DNA from: an uncultured Kushneria sp.
Lineage (GTDB): Bacteria; Pseudomonadota; Gammaproteobacteria; Pseudomonadales; Halomonadaceae
Assembly: GCF_947497025.1 (NCBI RefSeq)
Contig: NZ_CANMFC010000003.1
Coordinates: forward strand, 248,001 to 312,000
Direction: 5' to 3'
Length of the DNA: 64,000 bases
Made by a program: the position numbers and the translations under genes
Notes under the pieces: generated by a model
Told to the model about the DNA's origin: nothing
Database searches by the model: none
What the model saw: the letters and a program-made list of their open reading frames with translations, nothing else
In this document: positions 51,475-62,054 of the stretch, one piece after another
Numbering within the stretch: position 1 is the stretch's first letter
Layout: every line of letters begins with the position of its first letter

Positions 51475-52485
51475 ATGCTGATCAAGACACGAAAGCCTCA
51501 CCACATCGGTGAAAACGAGGTCACATCAGAATCGGTCTATCATGCGCGCCGCCATTTCATGGCCGGCGTGGCAGGCCTTGGCATGGCGGCGGCACTACCG
51601 CGCGGTGCCTGGGCAGCCTCTCAATATGACGATGTCGAGCAGGGCAGTCGTCCCGAATGGTTTGCCTCGCGTATCGAAAATACGAAATGGAAGGCGGTAA
51701 CGGCAGGGGAAGACGACAAGCTCACACCGTTTAATGACGCCACGCACTATAACAATTTCTTCGAATTTGGCACCGGCAAGGATGACCCCTACAAGCACGC
51801 AGGTGGCATGACCACCGAACCCTGGACCATCGAGATTGACGGCGAGGTGGCCAGACCCGGTACGCTGGATGTGAATCAGCTGCTGGGCGAACAGCAGCTT
51901 GAAGAGCGTATCTATCGGCTGCGCTGTGTCGAGGCCTGGTCGATGGTTATCCCCTGGATGGGCGTGCCGCTGTCTGCCCTTCTCAAGCGTGTCGAGCCGA
52001 CCAGCGATGCGAAATTTGTGCGCTTTCAGACCCTGATGCGACCCGAAGAGATGCCCGGGCAACGATCACGCTTCGGGCTCATCGACTGGCCCTATCAGGA
52101 AGGGCTGCGCATGGATGAGGCCATGCACCCGCTGACCCTTCTGAGCGTGGGCATGTATGGGCGTGTGCTGCCCAATCAGAACGGTGCACCCGTGCGCCTG
52201 GTGGTGCCGTGGAAATATGGTTTCAAGAGCATCAAGTCGATCGTACGTATTTCGCTGGTCAGGGAGCAGCCCCCCACGGCCTGGCCGACCATCAATGCCA
52301 ACGAATACGGCTTTTACTCCAACGTAAACCCGGACGTGGATCACCCGCGCTGGAGCCAGGCACGAGAGCGTCGTCTGCCCAATAGTCTGTTCAGTACCAA
52401 CATGATCGATACGCAGATGTTCAATGGGTATGGAGACGAGGTTGCGTCTCTCTACAAGGGCATGGACCTGCGGAAGTATTTTTGA
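51475..52485 (+). CDS. msrP: Protein-methionine-sulfoxide reductase catalytic subunit MsrP (YedY)
   Basis: Tat-like YHARRHFMAGVAGLGMAAALPRGAWA; molybdopterin domain YRLRCVEAWSMVIPWMGVPLSALL. Confidence 0.95.
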   Translation: MLIKTRKPHHIGENEVTSESVYHARRHFMAGVAGLGMAAALPRGAWAASQYDDVEQGSRPEWFASRIENTKWKAVTAGEDDKLTPFNDATHYNNFFEFGTGKDDPYKHAGGMTTEPWTIEIDGEVARPGTLDVNQLLGEQQLEERIYRLRCVEAWSMVIPWMGVPLSALLKRVEPTSDAKFVRFQTLMRPEEMPGQRSRFGLIDWPYQEGLRMDEAMHPLTLLSVGMYGRVLPNQNGAPVRLVVPWKYGFKSIKSIVRISLVREQPPTAWPTINANEYGFYSNVNPDVDHPRWSQARERRLPNSLFSTNMIDTQMFNGYGDEVASLYKGMDLRKYF

Positions 52486-53096
52486 TGCGACTCTGGCGAT
52501 GTGCGGTATTTGTGGCAGCGCTGCTGCCTTTTCTCTGGTGGGCCGGGCAAGTGGCGATGGGGCAGGCAGGCCCTGAACCCGGTCAATACCTGCTGCTCAA
52601 TTTCGGTCAGTGCGCGCTGATTCTGCTGCTGTTGACGCTGAGTCTGACGCCGCTGATGAAACTGACCCGCTGGAAAGGGTTTGCGCTCATTCGCCGGCAG
52701 CTGGGGCTATGGACCTTCAGCTACGGCGTTCTGCACCTGACCAGCTATCTGCTGTTCATTCTCGGCCTTGAATTTTCGGCACTGGGAGAGGATCTACAGC
52801 GTCGGCCCTATATCATTGTCGGATTTGCCGCGCTTTTAATGCTGCTGGCGCTGGCGGTGACCTCCAACCGGTATTCGATGAAACGCCTCGGCAAACGCTG
52901 GAAGTTTTTGCATCGGCTGGTCTATATCGCCCTGGCGCTGGTGCTTCTGCACTTTTTCTGGGTGGTGCGTGCCGATATGACCCAGTGGAGTGGCTATGCG
53001 CTGGCCGGTGTTATTTTGATGCTATTGCGCATTCCCGTGATCTCGCGTGCGCTTGGCAGGGTGCGACCCCGCAAGGGTAGTTCGTCCAGAGTGTGA
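52482..53096 (+). CDS. msrQ: Heme-binding membrane subunit MsrQ (YedZ)
   Basis: Ferric-reductase-like TM protein overlapping the msrP stop; GLWTFSYGVLHLTSYLLF, KFLHRLVYIALALVLLHFFW. Confidence 0.94.
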   Translation: MMRLWRCAVFVAALLPFLWWAGQVAMGQAGPEPGQYLLLNFGQCALILLLLTLSLTPLMKLTRWKGFALIRRQLGLWTFSYGVLHLTSYLLFILGLEFSALGEDLQRRPYIIVGFAALLMLLALAVTSNRYSMKRLGKRWKFLHRLVYIALALVLLHFFWVVRADMTQWSGYALAGVILMLLRIPVISRALGRVRPRKGSSSRV

Positions 53097-53110
53097 TACG
53101 CCTCACGAAA

Positions 53111-53136
53111 ACGCCGGCCCGGGGCCGGCGTTTTTA
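53111..53136. terminator. Terminator between msrQ and the oxidoreductase (convergent)
   Basis: ACGCCGGCCCGGGGCCGGCGTTTTTAA. Confidence 0.88.
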
Positions 53137-53152
53137 ATCCATGGTGGTGGCG

Positions 53153-54169
53153 TTAGTTCATGGCAGTCAGGACCAGCTTGCCGATGGTGTGACCCTCTTC
53201 CAGCATCTGATGGGCGCGGGTCAGGTTCTCGACATTAAGCGGCCCAACGATTTCTCCCAGCGTGCTGCGCAGCCTGCCTTCATCGAGCAGGCGCGCCATA
53301 GTGGCCAGTGCGGCACCCTGTTGTTCTCGCTGCACATCATGCAGGGGGCGGGTAAACATGAACTCCCAGTGGAAGCTGGCCGCCTTGCCCTGCAGGGCAC
53401 TGAGATCCACGTGCTGTTTCGTCTCGGCAATGGCCACGATCTCACCCAGCGGTTTGATCAGGGAGACCATATTGTCCCAGTGCACGCCAATGTCGTGGCA
53501 GTTGAAGATGTAGTCGACCTCTTCCAGATCAAGTCGTTTGAGCTCGTTGATCAGGTCGTGATGATCGATCACGTCATGCGCGCCCATTTCGCGGCACCAC
53601 TGGACCGACTGTTCGCGCGAGGCGGTAGCAATCACGCGGATGCCGGTGAGCTGGCGGGCCAGCTGAATGGCGATCGAACCCACGCCCCCGGCGCCATTAA
53701 TGATCAAAAGCGTCTGGTCGCCATGATCACCGCTATCCTGCGCCAGGCGCAGCTTGTCAAAAAGCGCCTCCCAGGCCGTGAGCGCCGTCAGCGGCATGGC
53801 AGCAATTTCCTCGATATCCAGCGTTTGAGGGGCGCGGGCCACCAGACGAGAATCAATCAATTGGTACTGGGCGTTGCAGCCGGGTCGATTAACCTCGCCC
53901 GAGTAATAGATACGCTCGCCGACAGACAGTTCGCTGACGCGTTCGCCGACCGCTTCCACAATACCGGTGGCATCCCAGCCCAGGATGGTCGGCTCACCGA
54001 ACTCGCCCAGTGCTCCGGCACGCACCTTGGTATCCACCGGATTGACCGAAATGGCCTCGATACGAACCAGAACGTCCTCACCTTCAGGCGCGGGGCGCTC
54101 GATCTCGATCTTTTCGAAGGCACCGGGTGCGTTGATGTCGCTGGCACCGCGTGTGGCAATGGCTTTCAT
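53153..54169 (-). CDS. Zinc-binding alcohol dehydrogenase family protein / quinone oxidoreductase
   Basis: MDR family: MKAIATRGASDINAPGAFEKIEIERPAPEGEDVLVRIEAISVNPVDTKVRAGAL...INGAGGVGSIAIQLARQL. Confidence 0.9.
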   Translation of the reverse strand: MKAIATRGASDINAPGAFEKIEIERPAPEGEDVLVRIEAISVNPVDTKVRAGALGEFGEPTILGWDATGIVEAVGERVSELSVGERIYYSGEVNRPGCNAQYQLIDSRLVARAPQTLDIEEIAAMPLTALTAWEALFDKLRLAQDSGDHGDQTLLIINGAGGVGSIAIQLARQLTGIRVIATASREQSVQWCREMGAHDVIDHHDLINELKRLDLEEVDYIFNCHDIGVHWDNMVSLIKPLGEIVAIAETKQHVDLSALQGKAASFHWEFMFTRPLHDVQREQQGAALATMARLLDEGRLRSTLGEIVGPLNVENLTRAHQMLEEGHTIGKLVLTAMN

Positions 54170-54311
54170 GGTTTCTCCCTTGATTAACGAACGCACGGTG
54201 ATGCGTCATCCACTAGACTGTCAGCCACCAATCATGGACCATGATGGCAGCGGATGCCAGTCGCTGGGCTCATGGTCGTACAGGCATGATGGAGAGCAAG
54301 AGAGATATCGC

Positions 54312-54935
54312 ATGACACATGACTGGTTAGCCTTTGCAAAATCGCTTAGATCCATTGCCCAGACCGGGCAGACCTATACTGACAGCAAGTATGAGCTGGA
54401 GCGCTATCATCAGCTGGAGGCGTTGACCAACCAGATGTTTGCTGTGCTCGGCGATGTGCCCATCGAAAAAATCGAAAACCTGATCATTCCTGATCAAGGG
54501 TATGCCACGCCCAAGGTCGATGTGCGCGGTGCGGTCTTTGACGACAGCGGCCGCGTGCTGCTGGTGCGTGAAATCAAGGACGGACTCTGGACGCTGCCCG
54601 GTGGCTGGGCCGATGTCAACGAAGGTCCCAGTGCCAACGTGTTAAAGGAGATTGTCGAGGAGTCCGGGCACCGGGCAAGTCAGCCGCGTCTGGCCATGCT
54701 CAAGGATCGCAGCCTGCATCCTTATGCGCACTATTCACCGGATCATATCTACAAGCTCTTTTATGTCTGTACCCATGAGGGCGGTGAGTTCGTGCCCAAT
54801 AATGAGACAGATGCCGCGGCCTTTTTTGACCTCGACGATCTGCCGCCGCTGTCCGAGGGGCGTACGCTGCCCGTAGACATCCACGAGTGCTGGGCCTTTG
54901 CGTCGTCCGGAGCCGCAGGCATCTACAGCGACTGA
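54312..54935 (+). CDS. NUDIX hydrolase with N-terminal extension
   Basis: Nudix box region GGWADVNEGPSANVLKEIVEESGH; N-terminal NUDIX_N-2-like MTHDWLAFAKSLRSIAQTGQTYTDSKYELERYHQL. Confidence 0.92.
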   Translation: MTHDWLAFAKSLRSIAQTGQTYTDSKYELERYHQLEALTNQMFAVLGDVPIEKIENLIIPDQGYATPKVDVRGAVFDDSGRVLLVREIKDGLWTLPGGWADVNEGPSANVLKEIVEESGHRASQPRLAMLKDRSLHPYAHYSPDHIYKLFYVCTHEGGEFVPNNETDAAAFFDLDDLPPLSEGRTLPVDIHECWAFASSGAAGIYSD

Positions 54936-55861
54936 TGGCCATTGCGGGGATTGACCGACTGCTGCATGCCGACTGGAGCCTGTCGCCTTCAAAGCGTTGG
55001 TACGCCGAGGCATGGCGCATGAATGGTCTGTGGCAGATCCGTGATCCGGTGCGCATCGACAATCTTCAGGTCTGGCGCGACAAGGTCCTGCTGTCGCCTT
55101 CACAGGGAACAACGCTTGCCGGATTTGATTTTCCCATTGGGATACCAGGTCAGTGGGCCAAACAGGTTGATGTGACCGATTTCAGATTATGGCTGGACAT
55201 GCTTGAGGCGGCACGATGGCGGGATTTTTTTGATACGGCAGGCGCAGTGGAAGAGATCTCGCTGACACGACCCTTTTATCCCCGTCATGCCCGAAAGGGG
55301 GTGAAACAGTCGGATCTGACGCAGGCGCTCAATGTGGAGAGTTTCGACGCACTGCGTCGAGCGTGTGAGCGGGCCATGCCCGGGCGCAAGCCCTGTCCTC
55401 TGTTCTGGACGCTGGGGGCCAATCAGGTCGGCAAGGCTGCTCAGACCGGCTGGCAGGACGTGATCAGACCGGCCGTGGCGCAGGGGGCTGCGCTCTGGCC
55501 CTTTGATGGTGAGCTGACAACGCTGGCGCAGACGCGTCACTGCATTGTGTGTGAAACCTGGCCCACGCTGGCTGCCCGCCGGGTGGGCGCCGAGTTGTCA
55601 GCGCGCCAGAGCAAACGGCGGCAAACCGATCGTCTCGATGCCTGTCAACGACTCCTGAATAGCCAACTGCCAATCGAATGGCAGACGCAGGCGAAAGCAT
55701 CGCTGCTGTCAGGGTTTGGCGAGCGGGCTGATGGTGAGGATGCCTTTGATGCCATGCTGGGGCTTTTGATGATGGTGGCCGTGGTAGAGGGGCAGTTGCC
55801 GGTGTCATCGAGCCTGTCGAGCGTGGCGCGTCGTATCGAAGGGTGGATACTGGGCCTTTAG
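54935..55861 (+). CDS. DUF429 domain-containing protein (predicted RNase H-fold nuclease)
   Basis: AGFDFPIGIPGQWA and DAFDAMLGLLMMVAV motifs; TGATG overlap with the NUDIX gene. Confidence 0.75.
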   Translation: MAIAGIDRLLHADWSLSPSKRWYAEAWRMNGLWQIRDPVRIDNLQVWRDKVLLSPSQGTTLAGFDFPIGIPGQWAKQVDVTDFRLWLDMLEAARWRDFFDTAGAVEEISLTRPFYPRHARKGVKQSDLTQALNVESFDALRRACERAMPGRKPCPLFWTLGANQVGKAAQTGWQDVIRPAVAQGAALWPFDGELTTLAQTRHCIVCETWPTLAARRVGAELSARQSKRRQTDRLDACQRLLNSQLPIEWQTQAKASLLSGFGERADGEDAFDAMLGLLMMVAVVEGQLPVSSSLSSVARRIEGWILGL

Positions 55862-55912
55862 CATAACAGGTTGTGCAGGTTCGTCATGCGCAGTGCAGGT
55901 GCCAGAAAGCAC

Positions 55913-55939
55913 AAAAGGCCTCCAGATGAAGGCCTTTTT
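55913..55939. terminator. Bidirectional terminator between the DUF429 gene and pyk
   Basis: AAAAGGCCT-ccagatga-AGGCCTTTTT. Confidence 0.85.
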
Positions 55940-55970
55940 CAATGTTGTGAAGCAATCCTGCAAAAGCCGA

Positions 55971-57440
55971 TCAGCCGATATGTTCGCCGACCTGAACAAT
56001 CTTCATGGCGTTGGTGCCGCCCTGGGCGCTGACGTGGTCGCCGCGGGTCAGGATGACATAGTCGCCCGGGTTGGCCAGGGCGCGCTTTTCAAGTTCGGAG
56101 ACGGCGCGCTGGTTGACCTCGGCATTGGGCATGTCATCGGTATTGAACTCAATGGCAAAGACACCGCGATAAAGCGCCATGCGACGCAGCGTACGCGGAT
56201 GCGACGACAGGGCAACGATGGGCAGACCGGAGCGAATACGCGAGGCGATCAGTGGGGTGTAGCCGGTCTCGGTGAGACAGGCGATGGCTGCCACGCCCTC
56301 GAGATGGTTGGCCGCGTACATGGCCGACAGGGCCACGGTTTCATCAATGCGATGAAACTCATCGGCCATGCGGTGCTTGGATTCCTGAGCGGCACGTTCG
56401 CGCTCGGCACCCATGCAGCAGCGGTTCATTGCTTCAATGGTTTCGACCGGGAAGCTGCCGGCGGCCGTTTCGGCAGACAACATGACGGCATCGGTGCCAT
56501 CAAGGACCGCGTTGGCGACGTCAAAGACCTCAGCACGCGTCGGCAGCGGCGACTCAATCATCGATTCCATCATCTGCGTGGCCGTGATGACCGCGCGATT
56601 GAGCGTACGAGCACGGGCAATCATGCGTTTCTGGACGCCGATCAGCTGCGCATCGCCGATTTCTACGCCCAGATCGCCACGGGCCACCATGACGGCATCG
56701 GAGGCAATAATGATCTCATCAAGCGTGGTTTCGTTGGCCACGGCTTCAGCGCGTTCGACCTTGGCGACCAGCGCAATATTCTTGCCGGCCTCGCCGAGCA
56801 GATCGCGAGCCAGCTGCATGTCGGCGCCGGAGCGGGGGAAGGAAACCGCCAGAAAATCGACTTCCAGATCGATCGCGGTTTTCATGTCCTCGCGATCCTT
56901 GTCGGTCAATGCCGCTGCCGACAGGCCGCCACCCTGCTTGTTGATGCCCTTGTTATTGGAGAGCTTGCCCCCCACCTTGACCGTGCATTCAATGCGTCCG
57001 CCATCGACGTGCTGGACTTCAAGCACCACGCGGCCGTCGTCGAGCAGCAGCACATCGCCGCTTTTGACGTCGTCGGCGAGTTCCCTGTAGTCACAGCCGA
57101 CCTGGTGTTCGTTGCCATCATCGCGGCCCAGATTGATATCGAGGGCAAAATTCTGGCCGTTTTCAAGCTCGACCGAGCCGTTGACGAAACGCGCGATACG
57201 AATCTTGGGGCCCTGCAGGTCGCCCAAAATAGCGACGTTGCGTTGCTGGTTTTTGGCCGCTTCACGCACGGCCATCACGCGGCGACGATGGTCTTCGGCG
57301 CTGCCATGGGAGAAGTTGATTCGAACAACATCAACGCCTGCGTGCACCATGGCATCGAGGACGCCTTCCTTGTCACTGGCGGGGCCAAGGGTGGCGACAA
57401 TCTTGGTGCGGCGAATCGGACCGGCAGTCGCTTTTGTCAT
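55971..57440 (-). CDS. pyk: Pyruvate kinase
   Basis: RRTKIVATLGPASDKEGVLDAMVHAGVDVVRINFSHGSAEDH...ARGDLGVEI. Confidence 0.97.
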   Translation of the reverse strand: MTKATAGPIRRTKIVATLGPASDKEGVLDAMVHAGVDVVRINFSHGSAEDHRRRVMAVREAAKNQQRNVAILGDLQGPKIRIARFVNGSVELENGQNFALDINLGRDDGNEHQVGCDYRELADDVKSGDVLLLDDGRVVLEVQHVDGGRIECTVKVGGKLSNNKGINKQGGGLSAAALTDKDREDMKTAIDLEVDFLAVSFPRSGADMQLARDLLGEAGKNIALVAKVERAEAVANETTLDEIIIASDAVMVARGDLGVEIGDAQLIGVQKRMIARARTLNRAVITATQMMESMIESPLPTRAEVFDVANAVLDGTDAVMLSAETAAGSFPVETIEAMNRCCMGAERERAAQESKHRMADEFHRIDETVALSAMYAANHLEGVAAIACLTETGYTPLIASRIRSGLPIVALSSHPRTLRRMALYRGVFAIEFNTDDMPNAEVNQRAVSELEKRALANPGDYVILTRGDHVSAQGGTNAMKIVQVGEHIG

Positions 57441-57759
57441 GAAGCATTCTCCTGATGCGGTGGCTGAATGTATTCACTATACCTTCTTCACCCCTTCGGG
57501 TGCGACGGCTACTCGCCAAAGTCTTGATGAGACTCCGGAGAATGTCGAAGCATTCGATGCGTCATGAAAAGCCCGGGCGGTGTCAGTGATAAAGAGTCGT
57601 TGTCATGCACCGTTTTTAACCGGTGGCGCCGTGGATAAGGCCAGGGTAGGGTAGTCGCATTTTCAGGGTGTCTGAACCAGTCCGGATCAACGGACGCTCA
57701 CACACGCTGCTTTTCTGACATGACAGTGTCGGCAGGGCCGGCAAAAGAGACGGAGATCT

Positions 57760-60429
57760 ATGGGCAAGTCACTGGTGATCGTCGAGTCGCCGGCCAAGGC
57801 CAAGACCATCAACAAGTACCTCGGCAACGATTTCATCGTGAAATCGAGTGTGGGTCATATTCGCGATCTGCCGACCAGTGGTAGTGGCAAAAACGCCACT
57901 GACCCTTCCGAGCGTGCGCGACAGGCGGCTGCCACGCGCAAGATGTCTGCCGAAGAGAAGGCGGTCTATAAAAAGCGCAAGAGTCATGATCAACTGATTC
58001 GCCGCATGGGCGTTGACCCTGAAAATGACTGGCAGGCGAACTACGAAATCCTGCCAGGCAAGGAAAAGGTCGTTGATGAGCTCAAAAAGCTCGCCGAGAA
58101 GGCCGATGCCGTCTATCTCGCGACCGACCTTGACCGCGAAGGGGAAGCGATCGCCTGGCATTTGCGGGAAACCATCGGCGGCGATGAGTCACGCTATCGG
58201 CGTGTGGTGTTTAACGAAATCACCAAAAATGCCATCGCTCAGGCGTTCGAAACGCCCGGTGAGCTCAAGCTTGATCGTGTGCATGCCCAGCAGGCTCGAC
58301 GTTTTCTGGACCGGGTCGTGGGGTTCATGGTCTCGCCACTTCTGTGGAACAAGGTTGCCCGGGGTCTTTCCGCCGGCCGCGTTCAGTCCGTGGCAGTACG
58401 TCTGATCGTTGAGCGAGAGCGCGAAATTCGCGCCTTTACGCCCGAAGAGTTCTGGGACGTGCATGCCGATCTTGAAGCCGCCAGCGGCGATACCGTGCGT
58501 TTTGAAGTGGCACGCCATGAGGGTCAGACGTTCCGACCCGTTAGCGAGGCGCAAACCACCTCACTGATCGCACCGCTCAAAAAGGCCGATTATGTCATTA
58601 CCGGCCGGGAGGATCGCCCGACTTCCAGCAAGCCCGGTGCACCCTTTATAACGTCTACTTTGCAGCAGGCTGCCAGCGGCCGCCTCGGGTTTTCGGTCAA
58701 AAAGACCATGACTCTGGCGCAGCGCCTGTATGAAGCAGGCTTCATTACCTACATGCGTACCGATTCGACCAACCTGTCGGCCGATGCCATTACCATGGCG
58801 CGTGACTACGTCGAAGCGGAGATGGGGAGCAACTATCTCCCCGAATCGCCCAACATCTATTCCAGCAAGGCCGGCGCCCAGGAAGCCCACGAGGCAATCA
58901 GGCCGACCGACGTTCGCCGCCGGGCCGACGACCTTGGCAGCATGGAGCGTGATGCCGAGCGTCTCTACGAGCTGATCTGGCGTCAGTTTCTGGCCTGCCA
59001 GATGGTGCCGGCCCAGTATCTGTCGACCACGCTGACCATCGAAGTCGAGAATTTCGAGCTGCGTGCCAAGGGGCGTGTGCTGCGCTTTGATGGCTACACC
59101 CGGGTGCTCAAGCCCTCGTCCAGAAAGGAAGAGGATCAGCAGCTGCCGGATCTGGGCAAGGGAGAGCGTCTTGAGCTCAAAACGCTCGAACCGAAGCAGC
59201 ATTTCACCAAGCCGACTGCACGCTACACCGAAGCCAGCCTCGTCAAGGAGCTGGAAAAGCGTGGCATCGGTCGACCCTCGACCTATGCGGCGATCATCTC
59301 CACGATCCAGGAGCGTGGCTACGTCAAGCTGGACAGCCGTCGCTTCTATGCCGAGAAACTGGGTGAAATCGTCACCGACCGACTGACGGAGTCCTTCCAG
59401 GATCTGCTGGATTACGGCTTCACGGCACGGATGGAAGATGAGCTTGACCATGTCGCGGATGGCGAGCGCGACTGGCGTGAGCTGCTGGACAGCTTTTACG
59501 GTGATTTTCGTGCGCGCCTTGAGCATGCCGAGGGCGAAGAGGGCATGCGCCCCAACCAGCCGGTCGAAACCGATATCCAGTGTCCGACCTGTGGGCGACC
59601 AATGCAGATTCGTATTGCCTCGACCGGGGTCTTTCTGGGCTGCTCAGGTTATAACCTGCCGCCCAAGGAGCGCTGCAAGACCACCATCGACCTGCTGCCG
59701 GGCGATGAGGCAGTGCCGGCAGACGCCGATGAAAACGCCGAGACCGATGCCCTGCGTGCCAAGCGCCGTAACCCGAACACGGGCACGGCCATGGACAGCT
59801 ACCTCATCGATGAGACGCGCAAGATCCACATCAGTAACGATGATGATGGCTACTACGAAATCGAAGAGGGTCACTTTCGCATCAAGGGTTATGAAGGCCC
59901 GACCATCGAGTGCGACAAGTGCGGCTCGGAAATGCAGCTGCGTACGGGGCGCTTTGGTAAATACTTCGCCTGCACCAATGACGAGTGCAAGAATACCCGC
60001 AAGCTTTTGAAAAGTGGCGAACCGGCCCCGCCGAAGATGGATCCGATTCCGATGCCGGAATTGGCTTGCCAGAAGGTGGATGACCATTACGTGCTGCGTG
60101 ATGGTGCCAGTGGTCTTTTCCTGGCGGCCAGCCAGTTCCCGAAAAATCGTGAGACGCGACCGCCGCTGGTCAGCGAAATCAAACCGCATGCCGAGGCACT
60201 GCCTGAGAAGTACCACTTTCTTTTGCAGGCACCGGACCATGATCCGGACGGTCATCCGGCTCAGATTCGGTTCTCCCGCAAGACCAAAAGTCAGTACGTG
60301 TTGACTGAAGAGGATGGCAAGGCGACTGGCTGGAAGGCACTGTGGGATGGTGATCGCTGGCAGGTCGAAGACAACCGAAAGAGCCCGGGTGCCAAAAAGG
60401 GCAGCAAGGGTGGGAAGCAGGTCTCATGA
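57760..60429 (+). CDS. topA: DNA topoisomerase I
   Basis: [38 protein letters not shown]...[14 protein letters not shown]-terminal Cys-rich zinc ribbons. Confidence 0.98.
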   Translation: MGKSLVIVESPAKAKTINKYLGNDFIVKSSVGHIRDLPTSGSGKNATDPSERARQAAATRKMSAEEKAVYKKRKSHDQLIRRMGVDPENDWQANYEILPGKEKVVDELKKLAEKADAVYLATDLDREGEAIAWHLRETIGGDESRYRRVVFNEITKNAIAQAFETPGELKLDRVHAQQARRFLDRVVGFMVSPLLWNKVARGLSAGRVQSVAVRLIVEREREIRAFTPEEFWDVHADLEAASGDTVRFEVARHEGQTFRPVSEAQTTSLIAPLKKADYVITGREDRPTSSKPGAPFITSTLQQAASGRLGFSVKKTMTLAQRLYEAGFITYMRTDSTNLSADAITMARDYVEAEMGSNYLPESPNIYSSKAGAQEAHEAIRPTDVRRRADDLGSMERDAERLYELIWRQFLACQMVPAQYLSTTLTIEVENFELRAKGRVLRFDGYTRVLKPSSRKEEDQQLPDLGKGERLELKTLEPKQHFTKPTARYTEASLVKELEKRGIGRPSTYAAIISTIQERGYVKLDSRRFYAEKLGEIVTDRLTESFQDLLDYGFTARMEDELDHVADGERDWRELLDSFYGDFRARLEHAEGEEGMRPNQPVETDIQCPTCGRPMQIRIASTGVFLGCSGYNLPPKERCKTTIDLLPGDEAVPADADENAETDALRAKRRNPNTGTAMDSYLIDETRKIHISNDDDGYYEIEEGHFRIKGYEGPTIECDKCGSEMQLRTGRFGKYFACTNDECKNTRKLLKSGEPAPPKMDPIPMPELACQKVDDHYVLRDGASGLFLAASQFPKNRETRPPLVSEIKPHAEALPEKYHFLLQAPDHDPDGHPAQIRFSRKTKSQYVLTEEDGKATGWKALWDGDRWQVEDNRKSPGAKKGSKGGKQVS

Positions 60430-60884
60430 GCCATCAGGGGCGTACCAATCAGCTGCTGTATCAGGCCATGCTGTTACTGGAGCAGCCGGCAGGCAATGAT
60501 GAGCATGCCGATGCCAGACGTCGGGCCCTCGAAGAGGGGGCGCTTTCAATGATTGAAATGGCGCTTGAAAGCGCGATCAAGGAGATCGCCCATACCTGTC
60601 GCTGGCCCTTGATGCACTGGCGTACGGTGCTGGATCAGCCACCGGCACCGGTCGCCGAAATCGAGTTGTTGCGAGCACTTGTGGCGCAGCCCGACAGCTG
60701 GCTGGCCCGTCTGCTGCAGCTGCTGGATCGTCTCCATGATGAAGGCGGCGCCGCACAGCTTCGCCGCCATGACAACATGATTGCCTCCAGCCAGAATGAG
60801 CCCCTTCATCGGGAGCTGGAAAAGTGTCTTGACGATTTTCGGGCACTACTCCCAAGACTTCGTGAAACCAGTTATGAATGGTAA
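60426..60884 (+). CDS. DUF6586 family protein
   Basis: Conserved hypothetical immediately after topA with ATGA overlap; order matches pseudomonad topA loci. Confidence 0.75.
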   Translation: MSHQGRTNQLLYQAMLLLEQPAGNDEHADARRRALEEGALSMIEMALESAIKEIAHTCRWPLMHWRTVLDQPPAPVAEIELLRALVAQPDSWLARLLQLLDRLHDEGGAAQLRRHDNMIASSQNEPLHRELEKCLDDFRALLPRLRETSYEW

Positions 60885-60973
60885 TTCCTTGTATTTGATA
60901 AACGTGACATTGTCGTCAGGTGCCCTTAACATTGCGTTAATGTTGTTCGCTGATCGGATCAGTGGGGTGGCAC

Positions 60974-61219
60974 ATGACTGAAGCGGCCGTATTTGAAATT
61001 GTTGAGCTTGAAGACGGGCAGTTTGTGCTCCGAGCCGCCGACACCGATGAGAAGATCGAGCCTCTGGCCAGCATTCGCTTTTCATCCCAGACGCTGGAAC
61101 TACTGCGCCATCATCGATTTGATGTTGCCCGTGAGATGCTGGATCACCTGATTTCCCGCTCTGTACTGGCCGATGAAGATGACGCTATTGATGCGCCCGA
61201 GCCTGCTGCCATTCACTGA
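60974..61219 (+). CDS. Conserved hypothetical protein
   Basis: 80 aa acidic ORF MTEAAVFEIVELEDGQFVLRAADTDEKIEPLASIRFSSQTLELLRHHRFDVAREML, between the topA and lexA clusters. Confidence 0.7.
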   Translation: MTEAAVFEIVELEDGQFVLRAADTDEKIEPLASIRFSSQTLELLRHHRFDVAREMLDHLISRSVLADEDDAIDAPEPAAIH

Positions 61220-61313
61220 TCCGGTATCATTATATTGATCTGCTCGATACCCGTTTATGCGCGGGTATCGGCGTTTCAGGTCCTTGTACCTGAAAAACCG
61301 GAATGAATGCGTT

Positions 61314-62015
61314 GTGTCACAGAGCCTGCAGGGCGATTTTGACTTCTGGTGGCAGGCACCAGGAGAATGGGTAGAGCCTCCCAATCAGCGAAAGGGCGGC
61401 CTCAGCGGCGTCCGGTTTGTAAGCCCCGACCCGCAGGGGCCTTCGTTTTACGTCAAGATTCAGCACGGTCATCTTTTTAATAGCCTGCGCTATCCGCTGG
61501 GCCGGCCCACGACAGTGCGTGAATGGCAGGGGCTTAAGCGGTGTCAGAAACTTGGCGTGAACGCGCCGGCTCCTGTCTTTTTCAAGGCCCGGAAAGACAG
61601 GCAGGGCTGGCAGGCCGTGATGGTGACCGAAGCGCTACTCGGTTATGAGAGTCTGCAGGCCATGCTGTTGGCCAACCGCGACGCACTGGAACAGCGCGCT
61701 GCCATCTTTCAGGCGCTGGCGGAAAATTTGATCAGGCTGCATCAAAGTGGCTACAAGCATGGGCACCTCTATCCCAAGGAAGTGCTGGTGAGTCTTGATG
61801 ATGATGGCAGGGCACACACGGCCCTTGTGGATCTGGAGAAATGCCAGCGTCGGCCATCAAGTCGTCTGGCAGCCATGCGTGACCTGACACGTCTTTTTGG
61901 AGACGCTCGTCCGATGGGGATGCGCGATGATGAGTGCCATCTGATGATGGATATCTATCAGCGTACCGGAATGGCGCTGGACAGGGCCCGGCTCATGTTG
62001 CCGCGCGTGCGGTGA
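61314..62015 (+). CDS. InaA/Kdo-kinase (lipopolysaccharide kinase) family protein
   Basis: DFDFWWQAPGEWVEPPNQRKGGLSGVRF...YVKIQHGHLFNSLRYPLGRPTTVREWQGLKRCQKLGVNAP...LIRLHQSGYKHGHLYPKEVLV...LVDLEKCQRR; proposed GTG start 61314 because the ORF-track start (61257) lies inside a hairpin. Confidence 0.88.
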   Translation: MSQSLQGDFDFWWQAPGEWVEPPNQRKGGLSGVRFVSPDPQGPSFYVKIQHGHLFNSLRYPLGRPTTVREWQGLKRCQKLGVNAPAPVFFKARKDRQGWQAVMVTEALLGYESLQAMLLANRDALEQRAAIFQALAENLIRLHQSGYKHGHLYPKEVLVSLDDDGRAHTALVDLEKCQRRPSSRLAAMRDLTRLFGDARPMGMRDDECHLMMDIYQRTGMALDRARLMLPRVR

Positions 62016-62054
62016 CGCCCCCTGGCGCATCACCACACGGGACAAAAGGAAGGT

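Noticed and set aside
55893-57455. 520-aa plus-strand ORF opposite pyk
   Set aside because: Nearly full-length antisense shadow of a clear pyruvate kinase; low-complexity His/Asp/Gly-rich composition typical of reverse-frame translation in high-GC genes.
58561-59526. 321-aa minus-strand ORF inside topA
   Set aside because: Antisense to topoisomerase I; no plausible start context or domain.
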